From NCBI RefSeq assembly GCF_900113225.1, contig NZ_FOZE01000001.1, positions 186,001-250,000 of the forward strand: 64,000 nucleotides of DNA, read 5' to 3'. The translations under genes and the position numbers were made by a program. Positions 26,214 to 33,696 of the stretch are shown piece by piece (the stretch's first letter is position 1; every line of letters starts with the position of its first letter). Below the pieces are notes generated by a model, which was not told the DNA's origin, did not search any database, and worked only from the letters and a program-made list of their open reading frames with translations. This DNA comes from Mitsuaria sp. PDC51. Its GTDB lineage: Bacteria; Pseudomonadota; Gammaproteobacteria; Burkholderiales; Burkholderiaceae_C.

Positions 26214-26243
26214 GACACGGGCTCCCAGTCGGGAGCCCGTGTC
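26214..26243. terminator. Perfect 13-bp hairpin between convergent genes
   Basis: GACACGGGCTCCC and GGGAGCCCGTGTC close an AGTC loop, 50 bases after the second hsp20 and 64 before the end of the convergent amidohydrolase gene. No T-run on either side; probably a two-way barrier. Confidence 0.6.
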
Positions 26244-26306
26244 GCGTCCGGGGCCCCGACCTCTGTCGGTTTGGATCGGACGCCGCGCGACGTGTGCGGC
26301 GCGTTC

Positions 26307-27113
26307 TCAGAACCGGTACAGCCGACGCGCGTTGCCGGCCCGCAGCGCATCGAGCGTCCCGCTCGTTCCCACCGCGTCCTCGAGCCATGCGGGCGAGGTC
26401 GACGCGTCCCGCGCCTGCTCGTGCGCGGTGCAGGGCCAGTCGCTGCCCCACATCAGGCGCCCCGGGCCGATCAGGTCCCGCCAGCGGGACAGCAGCGCCG
26501 TCGCCTCGCAGCCGGCCGCCAGGCGATAGGGCGCGCTGAGCTTCACATGCAGCCGATCCCGCTGGGCGGGTGCCAAGGCCTTGAGCTCCGACGCCGCCGC
26601 GGGCTTGCCGAAGTGGTCCGCGACGACGGTCAGCGCCTGCGGTATCCGGGCCAGGACTTCCGCCAGCCGGCCGTGGTCCGTGTGGACCTGCACATGCCAG
26701 TCCAGCGCCTGGAGGCGCTCGAACAGCGGATGCCATTCCGCGCCCAGCCGGTGATCGCCGCCCACGAGATTGAGCCGCACGCCGCGCACGCCCAGCGTCT
26801 GCATGCGCTCAAGTTCAGCCATGGCGATGTCTGGCGCGACCACGACCACGCCGCGCAGTCGTCCGGCCTGCTCCGCCAGCAGCCGCAGCAGGTGGGTGTT
26901 GTCGGTGCCCAGGAAGCTTGGCTGCACGAGCACGCCCTGCGTGACGCTATGAGGCACCGTCGCCGCGACCCAGGCCTCCAGCGGCGCCGCGTAGGCCGGC
27001 ACATACCGCGCGCCGGGCGCGCCCGTGCTGGTCAGCGGGAAGGCGTGGAAATGGGCGTCGACCACGCCCGCGCCGGGCGCGGGCTTGACGTCGGAAGGGG
27101 GCGTCGGCATCAT
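26307..27113 (-). CDS. Amidohydrolase-2 family metal-dependent hydrolase
   Basis: 268-residue cytoplasmic TIM-barrel hydrolase (PF04909 type). VDAHFHAF gives the HxH metal pair, HTDHGR and VADHFGKP give further His/Asp ligands, and GSDWP near the C-terminus supplies the catalytic Asp. The nearest described relatives are 2-pyrone-4,6-dicarboxylate lactonase-like enzymes, so a lactone or carboxylated ring substrate is plausible. It is divergent from a GntR regulator and a tricarboxylate-type binding protein, suggesting uptake and hydrolysis of the same carboxylic acid under GntR control; that is inference from context. Confidence 0.78.
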   Translation of the reverse strand: MMPTPPSDVKPAPGAGVVDAHFHAFPLTSTGAPGARYVPAYAAPLEAWVAATVPHSVTQGVLVQPSFLGTDNTHLLRLLAEQAGRLRGVVVVAPDIAMAELERMQTLGVRGVRLNLVGGDHRLGAEWHPLFERLQALDWHVQVHTDHGRLAEVLARIPQALTVVADHFGKPAAASELKALAPAQRDRLHVKLSAPYRLAAGCEATALLSRWRDLIGPGRLMWGSDWPCTAHEQARDASTSPAWLEDAVGTSGTLDALRAGNARRLYRF

Positions 27114-27124
27114 GCGCGGATTCT

Positions 27125-27146
27125 AGTCCTATAGAGGACTATAGGA
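27125..27146. promoter_or_regulatory. Nested palindromic operator, probably GntR-bound
   Basis: TCCTATAG-AGGA-CTATAGGA (27127-27146) is a perfect dyad. Overlapping it, AGTCCT-ATAG-AGGACT (27125-27140) is another. It sits 9 bases before the TTG start of gntR and 12 before the amidohydrolase start on the other strand, so one bound regulator could block both genes. Confidence 0.6.
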
Positions 27147-27154
27147 AAACCACC

Positions 27155-27883
27155 TTGGACACAGGACTTCCGAACGCGGCCGGCGTGAGCCGGTATGCCC
27201 AGCTCGCGCAGGAGCTGCGCCAGCGCATCGTCGGTGGGGAATGGGCTGCCGGCGCGGCCATTCCCGCCGAGACCGAACTGGCGGAACGCTTCGGCGTGGC
27301 GCTGGGCACGGTGCGTCAGGCCGTGGCCATGCTTGCCGCCGAAGGCATCGTCCAGCGCGTGCATGGCAAGGGGACCTTCGTCACGCAGGGGCTGAACGGC
27401 CCGTCGCTGCTGCGCTTCTTCCGCTTCCGCGGGCCGACGGACGAGCCGCCGACGGCTCGCGTCCATCGCTGCCAGACGGTGCGGCTGCGCGCGGCCGAAG
27501 CGCTGGCCCTGGGCCAGCAGACCGGCGACGCGGCGCTGCGGGTGCAGCGGGTCCGGCTGCTGGCGGGGCGGCCGGTGCTGGCCGAGGACCTGCTGCTGCC
27601 GCTGGCCCGCTTCGAGGCGCTGCGCGCGCTCCCGACCCGCGAGTGGGAGGACCTGCTTTATCCGATGCTGGCTCGGCTCTGCGGCGTGACCGTGGCGCGG
27701 GCCAATGACGAGCTGAGCTTCGGGCACCTGGACGCGGCCACCGCCGCGCTGCTGGACCTGCCCGAGGGCGCGCCCGCGATCCGGGTCGACCGGCAGGCCT
27801 TCGACCTGGGCGGCCATTGCATCGAGCTGCGCACCACCTGGGGCGACGCGACCGCCTTCCACTACAGCGCCGAGATGCGCTGA
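27155..27883 (+). CDS. GntR-family regulator (HutC/UTRA subfamily)
   Basis: 242-residue transcription factor. The winged helix (about 10-75) includes AETELAERFGVALGTVRQAVAMLAAEGIVQRVHGKGTFV, the textbook GntR signature, followed by a UTRA ligand-binding domain (about 95-235). TTG at 27155 is taken as start because AGGA stands 9 bases upstream; GTG at 27186 would still leave the winged helix intact. It precedes the binding-protein gene by 21 bases and is divergent from the amidohydrolase. It probably represses both until a small carboxylate binds. Confidence 0.82.
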   Translation: MDTGLPNAAGVSRYAQLAQELRQRIVGGEWAAGAAIPAETELAERFGVALGTVRQAVAMLAAEGIVQRVHGKGTFVTQGLNGPSLLRFFRFRGPTDEPPTARVHRCQTVRLRAAEALALGQQTGDAALRVQRVRLLAGRPVLAEDLLLPLARFEALRALPTREWEDLLYPMLARLCGVTVARANDELSFGHLDAATAALLDLPEGAPAIRVDRQAFDLGGHCIELRTTWGDATAFHYSAEMR

Positions 27884-27904
27884 TCGCTTTATCAGGAGAC
27901 CACG

Positions 27905-28876
27905 ATGATCGGACGACGCCCTGCCGTGATGACGGCACTTGCCCTGGCCTGCGGCCTGTCGACGGGTGCCTGGGCGCAAGCCTGGCCCAGCAAGCCGGTG
28001 ACCTTGATGGTCAGCTACCCGCCGGGCGGCGGCGCCGACCTGATCGCACGGCTGATCGCGCCCAAGCTGGGCGAGGCGCTCGGCCAGACCGTCATCATCG
28101 AGAACCGCCCCGGCGGCAGCGGCCAGATCGCCGCCGGCGCCGTGGCGCGCGCGCCGGCCGACGGCTACACGCTGCTGTTCGACGCCTCGTCCTACGCGGT
28201 CACGCCGACGCTGTTCCCGAACTCGCCCTACAAGCAGGGCAAGGCCTTCAAGACGGTCGCGGTCACGGCGCTGTTCCCCAACGTGGTCCTGGTCAACGCC
28301 CAGTTCCCCGCGAAGACGGCCGCTGAGCTGGTCGCCGCGGCCAGGGTGAAGACCGACCAGGTGGCCTTCGCGTCGTCGGGCAACGGCTCGGCGCAGCACA
28401 TCGCCGGCGTGCTGTTCGAGCAGGCCGCGAAGGTCGAGATGATGCATGTGCCCTACAAGGGCGGCGGTCCGGCGCTGACCGATGTCATCGGCGGCCAGGT
28501 GCCGGTGTTCTTCGGCAACGTGGCCTCGACGCTGCAGTACGTGAAGCAGGGCAAGCTGCGCCCGCTGGCGGTGAGCGGCCGCCAGCGCTCGGCGGCGCTG
28601 CCCGAGGTGCCCACCGGCGCCGAGGCCGGCCTGCCCGGCTTCGAGATGTACGAGTGGAACGGCCTGTTCGCGCCGGCGGGGACGCCGGCACCGGTGGTCG
28701 AGCGCCTGTCGCGGGCCGTCCAGCAGGCGCTGGCCGCGCCGGAAGTGAAGGCCCGGATCGTGGAACTGGGCGGCGAGCCCTTCGCCGGCGGCGTCGCCGA
28801 GTCCGGCAAGTTCGTCGAGGCCGAGCTCAAGCGGATGTCGACCCTCATCAAGGAGCGGCACATCACGGTGGAGTGA
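27905..28876 (+). CDS. Bug/TctC-family periplasmic solute-binding protein
   Basis: 323-residue exported binding protein with signal peptide (cleavage near GAWAQA) and the family blocks WPSKPVTLMVSYPPGGGADLIAR, NRPGGSGQIAAGAVARAPADGYTLL and VPYKGGGPALTDVIGGQV. This family (very expanded in Burkholderiales) binds carboxylic acids for tripartite tricarboxylate transporters or for sensing. No TctA/TctB membrane genes are nearby, so it must share a transporter encoded elsewhere or act as a sensor. The TGA stop is the end of the first unit of a 14-bp tandem repeat. Confidence 0.87.
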   Translation: MIGRRPAVMTALALACGLSTGAWAQAWPSKPVTLMVSYPPGGGADLIARLIAPKLGEALGQTVIIENRPGGSGQIAAGAVARAPADGYTLLFDASSYAVTPTLFPNSPYKQGKAFKTVAVTALFPNVVLVNAQFPAKTAAELVAAARVKTDQVAFASSGNGSAQHIAGVLFEQAAKVEMMHVPYKGGGPALTDVIGGQVPVFFGNVASTLQYVKQGKLRPLAVSGRQRSAALPEVPTGAEAGLPGFEMYEWNGLFAPAGTPAPVVERLSRAVQQALAAPEVKARIVELGGEPFAGGVAESGKFVEAELKRMSTLIKERHITVE

Positions 28877-28904
28877 TCACGGTGGCGTGATCGCCGCGGC
28901 GTGA
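28863..28904. repeat. Three 14-bp tandem repeats across a stop codon
   Basis: TCACGGTGGAGTGA, TCACGGTGGCGTGA and TCGCCGCGGCGTGA at 28863, 28877 and 28891. The first includes the last codons and stop of the Bug protein; each unit ends in TGA. Confidence 0.75.
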
Positions 28905-28929
28905 TCGCCCGCGCGGCGTCGCCGGGCGA

Positions 28930-31050
28930 TCAGTTCAGCCGCGACACCGGCATCTCCGCCTCGGGCGGCGTCGCCATCGCGGCGAACGCCGCCTCCGCGG
29001 CCTGGCCCGCGCGCGCCGCGTCGTCCAGGCTGACCTGCATGCGGCGCCGCATCCACGGCCGGATGTCCTCCAGCGGGCCGACGTCCGGCAGCAGGCTCCA
29101 GTCCTGCAGCGCCTGCACCGCGTGCGGCACCGGCTCCTGGCCGGCCAGCGCGCGCTGCAGCTTCGCGGCCGCGGCCGGCATCTCGGCCATCAGGTCGCCG
29201 TCCAGCTCCTTGCCGCGCCGCATCAGGCTCTGCCGCATCATCGACAGGTGGGCCATCAGGCGGTAGCCGTGGTCCAGCACCGCATTGAGTTCGTCCTGCG
29301 GCGGCCGCACCCGGCGCGGTTCCGCCGCGCTGCGCTGCAGGGCCGCGGACAGCGCCGCCAGCGCGTCATAGGCCTGGCGCCGCGCCATGCGCTGGGTGAG
29401 CGCGCCCGCGGGCGTCATCGCCGCGGTCATCGCCTGCAGCGCGTACTGCTGCAGCGCGTGCTGCGCCCGCTTCAGCGCGCGCGGCAGGTTGCGCCGCTCC
29501 CAGGCCGGCAGCACGTAGCTGAAGGCCCAGGCCAGGACCGCGCCCAGCACCGTGTCGGCCAGCCGCTCCGAGACCGCGATCCCGTGCGACGGATCGGCCA
29601 GGTGCGACTGCAGCAGGGCCAGCATCGTCGCGGCGATGGCGGTGACCAGGTAGCGGCGGGTGACGAACGCATGCGCGATGCCGACCGCCACCTGCAGCAC
29701 GACGATCCACAGCGTCTGGCTGGGGATCAGCGACAGCGCCAGCATCAGCCCGCAACCGATCGCCGTGCCCAGCACCCGCAGGTTGCGGCGCTCCAGCGTC
29801 TGGTCCAGGCTGCCGCGCAGCACGACGGCCACCGACAGCACCAGCCAGTGCGGATGGGAGGCCCAGGGCAGCGCCAGCGCGATGAAGTAGGCCGAGGCCA
29901 GCGCCAGCGTGCTGCGCAGCGCGTGCCGCAGCACCGGTGAGTCCAGGTGCAGCTGCGCCCGCAGCAGGCCCATGGGCCAGCCGACCGGCGTGACGAACTG
30001 GCGCAGCGTGCCGGCGTCCAGCGCCAGCGGGGGCACCGGCTGGGCGAGGTCGAGCGCGCGGCCCATCGCCAGCACCTCGCCGTCCAGGTGCGAGAGCCGG
30101 TCCTGCAGCACCAGCTGCAATCGGGTGCGCGGATCCTGCGGCGGCAGCTCCGGCCAGCGTGTCGGCCGCACCGTGTTCATCGCGGGGGCGCGCTCGTCGA
30201 GCAGCGCATCGCGGTACTCGTCCAGCAGCACGCCCAGCGCCTTGAGCCGGCCCACCAGCGCCGCGCGCATCTGCTGCCCGACCGGGTCCTCGCCCAGCAG
30301 TTCCAGGTCGAGCCGGCTGGCCAGCATCAGGTCGCGCAGCTCCACCACGTGCAGCAGCACGGCGGCGCTGCGCGGATCGGTGCGGGCGCGCGGGAACACC
30401 TGGTCGCGCGCGGTCTGCAGCAGCTCGGCGAGCTGGGCCTCGTTGCCCAGCCAGTCGCGCATCGCATGGGCCGCGCCGCCGCTGCCCAGCAGCTCGGCGC
30501 GAGCGGTCAGCAGCTGGGCCAGGCCGTGCAGCGCCTCGGCCAGCGCGAGGCGATGGAAGCGCCGCTGCAGCAGCGCGCTGGTCAGCACGCTCCACAGCAG
30601 GTAGAGCGCGATGCCGGCCGCGCCGCTGGCCAGCACCACCGGCAGCGGCTGCGGCGGCCAGGCCAGCGCGAAGACCATGGCCAGGATGGGTGCGAACGAG
30701 ACCGGGCCCGCGCGCGGGCCCCAGCTCAGCAGCAAGGCGCTGCCGAAGGCGAGCGCGGCCACCAGCACGCCCATCGCGATGCGGTAGGGATGCAGCACCG
30801 CGACCAGCCCGACCGCCAGCAGCGACATCGCGCCGGCGGTGAGCACCCGGTTGCGGTTGCGCCGGACGGTGCCCGGCAGATCGGCCAGGCTGGCACAGAT
30901 GGCGCAGGCCATCGCCAGCTGCGAGGCGACGTGCGACAGCGCGGCGGGCGCCGCGTGCGACACGATCGCCTGCACCAGCATCACCCCCAGGGCGACGCTG
31001 AGGCCGTTCCACCAGTGCGCCGGCCAGTGACGCCAGCGACCGGCCGCCAT
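28930..31050 (-). CDS. FUSC-family inner membrane protein (YccS/aromatic-acid-exporter-like)
   Basis: 706-residue membrane protein with two hydrophobic blocks of about six helices each (about 10-160 and 375-510) separated and followed by long soluble helical segments, the layout of the FUSC/YccS superfamily. Members export aromatic acids or are uncharacterised. The ATG overlaps the cphA stop by one base (TGATG), so it is translated from the cyanophycin synthetase transcript. That coupling suggests a role connected to cyanophycin-producing cells, but no substrate can be read from the sequence. Confidence 0.8.
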   Translation of the reverse strand: MAAGRWRHWPAHWWNGLSVALGVMLVQAIVSHAAPAALSHVASQLAMACAICASLADLPGTVRRNRNRVLTAGAMSLLAVGLVAVLHPYRIAMGVLVAALAFGSALLLSWGPRAGPVSFAPILAMVFALAWPPQPLPVVLASGAAGIALYLLWSVLTSALLQRRFHRLALAEALHGLAQLLTARAELLGSGGAAHAMRDWLGNEAQLAELLQTARDQVFPRARTDPRSAAVLLHVVELRDLMLASRLDLELLGEDPVGQQMRAALVGRLKALGVLLDEYRDALLDERAPAMNTVRPTRWPELPPQDPRTRLQLVLQDRLSHLDGEVLAMGRALDLAQPVPPLALDAGTLRQFVTPVGWPMGLLRAQLHLDSPVLRHALRSTLALASAYFIALALPWASHPHWLVLSVAVVLRGSLDQTLERRNLRVLGTAIGCGLMLALSLIPSQTLWIVVLQVAVGIAHAFVTRRYLVTAIAATMLALLQSHLADPSHGIAVSERLADTVLGAVLAWAFSYVLPAWERRNLPRALKRAQHALQQYALQAMTAAMTPAGALTQRMARRQAYDALAALSAALQRSAAEPRRVRPPQDELNAVLDHGYRLMAHLSMMRQSLMRRGKELDGDLMAEMPAAAAKLQRALAGQEPVPHAVQALQDWSLLPDVGPLEDIRPWMRRRMQVSLDDAARAGQAAEAAFAAMATPPEAEMPVSRLN

Positions 31051-33638
31051 CAGGCTTCCCGGACGCGCTGGTTCAGGTGGGCCAGGGCTTCCTCGACCTG
31101 GTCGACCAGCACCAGGCACAGGTCGCCCGGCTGCAGGCGTTCCAGCGCGCGGTCGATCGCGACGAACTCGCCGCGGATCTCCTCGATGTGCTTCGTCCGG
31201 GTCGCGCCCTTGAGGCCTTCCTGCAGCAGCGCCAGGACCTCGCCGTCCTCGCGCCCGCGCTGGCAGGCGTCCTGGAACAGGATGGCCTCGTCGAAGGCCT
31301 CGCCCAGGATCTGCGTCTGGATGCGGATGTCCTCGTCGCGGCGGTCGCCGGCGCCCGAGATCACCACCGAGCGCTTGTTGGCCGGCAGCGCCTGCACCGC
31401 CTGCACCAGCGCGCGCATCGCGTCGCCGTTGTGGCCGTAGTCGGCGATGACGGTCGCGCCGCGGTAGTCCATCACATTGAAGCGGCCCGGCACGCTGTCC
31501 GGGTCGCTCATGAAGCTGGCCAGCCCGCGCCGGATCGTGTCCCAGTCCAGGCCCACGCCCCAGGCCGCCGCCACCGAGGCCATCGCGTTCTCGTTCTGGA
31601 ACGGGATCGCGCCGCCGCGGGTGAAGGGGATGTCGCGCAGCGGGATGGACTCGCGCCACGCGCCCTGCGCCGCGACCAGCGCGTCGCCGTCGATGTAGAC
31701 GCAGCGCTTGCCCTGCGCGCGGTGGGTCGCCATCAGCGGATGGTGACGGTCGCTGGCGAAGAAGATCACCTGGCCCGGGCAGACCTCGGCCATCTTGGCC
31801 ACGACCGGGTCGGCGGCGTTGAGCACCGCATAACCGTTGTCGGCCACGTTCTGCACGATCACGCGCTTGACCAGCGCCAGTTCCTCGACGGTGTTGAGGA
31901 AGTTCATGCCCAGGTGGTCGCCTTCGCCCAGGTTGGTCACCACCGCCACCTGGCAGCGGTCGAAGCCCAGGCCCTCGCGCAGCACGCCGCCGCGCGCGGT
32001 CTCGAAGACCGCCGCCTCGACGTCCGGATGCATCAGCACGTTGCGGGCGCTCTTCGGGCCGGAGCAGTCGCCGCTGTCGGTCTGGCGGCCGTCGACGTAG
32101 ACGCCGTCGGTGTTGGTCATGCCCACGCGCAGGCCCTGCGTCGCGAACATGTGCGCCACCAGGCGCGAGGTCGTCGTCTTGCCGTTGGTGCCTGTGACCG
32201 CGACGATGGGGATGCGGCCGTCCTCGTTCGCGCTGCCGCGGTTGCCCGGGCCGTAGATGCTCGAGATGATGGCCTCGCCGACGTCGCGGCCCTTGCCGTA
32301 GGACGGGCTCAGGTGCATGCGCAGCCCCGGCGCGGCGTTGACCTCGACGATGCCGCCGCTCTGCTCCTCGAGCGGCTTGTGCACGCTCTCGGCCACCACG
32401 TCGACGCCGCAGACATGCAGGCCGACGACCGTGGCCGCCGCGATCGCGCGCGCCGCGACCTCGGGATGCACGTCATCGGTCACGTCGGTGGCGGTGCCGC
32501 CGGTGGACAGGTTGGCGTTGTTGCGCAGGATCACGCGGCGGCCCTTGTCGGGCACCGACTCCGGCGTCAGCCCCTGCAGGTCCAGGCGCGCGATGGCGAT
32601 GTCGTCCAGGCGGATCTTCGTCAGCGAGGTCGCATGGCCGTCGCCGCGGCGCGGGTCCTCGTTGACCTTGTCGACCAACTGGCGCACCGTGTGCACGCCG
32701 TCGCCGATCACGTTGGGCGGATCGCGGCGGGCCGCGGCCACCAGCTTGTCGCCGACCACCAGCAGGCGGTAGTCGCTGCCGGGCAGGAACTTCTCGACCA
32801 TCACCGTGCCGATCTCGTCGGCCGCCTTGTAGGCCATCTCCAGATGCTCGCGGGTGGCGACGTTCACCGTCACGCCCTTGCCCTGGTTGCCGTCCAGCGG
32901 CTTGACCACGACCGGCAGGCCGATCTCCTGCGCCAGCTCCCAGGCTTCGTCGACCGAGTTCACCGGCGCGCCGATCGGCACCGGCACGCCGGCCGACTGC
33001 AGCAGGCGCTTGGACAGGTCCTTGTCCTGCGCGATCGATTCCGACACCGCGCTGGTGGCGTCGACCTCCGCCGCCCAGATGCGGCGCTGCTTGACGCCCC
33101 AGCCCAGCTGCACCAGCGAGCCCTGCGTCAGGCGACGGAACGGGATGCCGCGCTTGCAGGCGGCGTCGACGATGGAGCCGGTCGAGGGGCCGAGGCGGAT
33201 GTCCTCGTCGGTCTCGCGCAGCGCCTTGATGGCGGCGTCGGCGTCGAAGGCGCCACCGGACTGGGCCGCGGCGATCAGCTCGACGGCCTTGTCGAAGGCC
33301 ATGCGGCCGACGTCTTCCTCGCTGTACTCGACGACGACCTGGTAGGTGCCCGGCTCGGACGTGGTGTGGGTGTGGCTGAAGGTCACCGGGCAGCCGGCCT
33401 GGGCCTGCAGCGCGAGCGCCGCCTGCTCCAGCACATGGGCCAGCGTGATGGGCGACTTGGCGCTGCTGGCCGGCCGCAGCGGGCCGATGCCGGGGAAGCG
33501 CTCGCGCAGGCGGGCCTCGAAGCCGGCCATGTCGGCGAGCGCGCGCTCGGTCTCGCTGCAGTGCACGACCGCCTCGATGGCGGTGTGGCGGCTCCACATG
33601 TTGGGGCCGCGGAGGGCGCGGGTGCGGGAGACTTCCAT
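31050..33638 (-). CDS. cphA: Cyanophycin synthetase CphA
   Basis: 862-residue enzyme that polymerises Asp and Arg (multi-L-arginyl-poly-L-aspartate) using ATP. N-terminal domain with RGPNMWSRHTAIEA; central ATP-grasp domain with VVVKPLDGNQGKGV (about 240) and VEVNAAPGLRMHL; C-terminal Mur-ligase-like domain with an intact P-loop GTNGKTTTSRL (about 487-497) and DYGHNGDA. All three functional parts look intact, so it should perform both the Asp and the Arg addition. It lies 58 bases behind cphA' on the same strand and is followed by the FUSC gene with a 1-base overlap. Confidence 0.95.
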   Translation of the reverse strand: MEVSRTRALRGPNMWSRHTAIEAVVHCSETERALADMAGFEARLRERFPGIGPLRPASSAKSPITLAHVLEQAALALQAQAGCPVTFSHTHTTSEPGTYQVVVEYSEEDVGRMAFDKAVELIAAAQSGGAFDADAAIKALRETDEDIRLGPSTGSIVDAACKRGIPFRRLTQGSLVQLGWGVKQRRIWAAEVDATSAVSESIAQDKDLSKRLLQSAGVPVPIGAPVNSVDEAWELAQEIGLPVVVKPLDGNQGKGVTVNVATREHLEMAYKAADEIGTVMVEKFLPGSDYRLLVVGDKLVAAARRDPPNVIGDGVHTVRQLVDKVNEDPRRGDGHATSLTKIRLDDIAIARLDLQGLTPESVPDKGRRVILRNNANLSTGGTATDVTDDVHPEVAARAIAAATVVGLHVCGVDVVAESVHKPLEEQSGGIVEVNAAPGLRMHLSPSYGKGRDVGEAIISSIYGPGNRGSANEDGRIPIVAVTGTNGKTTTSRLVAHMFATQGLRVGMTNTDGVYVDGRQTDSGDCSGPKSARNVLMHPDVEAAVFETARGGVLREGLGFDRCQVAVVTNLGEGDHLGMNFLNTVEELALVKRVIVQNVADNGYAVLNAADPVVAKMAEVCPGQVIFFASDRHHPLMATHRAQGKRCVYIDGDALVAAQGAWRESIPLRDIPFTRGGAIPFQNENAMASVAAAWGVGLDWDTIRRGLASFMSDPDSVPGRFNVMDYRGATVIADYGHNGDAMRALVQAVQALPANKRSVVISGAGDRRDEDIRIQTQILGEAFDEAILFQDACQRGREDGEVLALLQEGLKGATRTKHIEEIRGEFVAIDRALERLQPGDLCLVLVDQVEEALAHLNQRVREA

Positions 33639-33696
33639 CTGTCGTCTTTCGGTTCGACTGTTCTTTGAAGGGGCGATCGGAACGGCGGCCGCGCGC

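Noticed and set aside
31077-33668. Long plus-strand open frames opposite cphA and cphA'
   Set aside because: Shadows of the cyanophycin synthetase genes; no recognisable protein.
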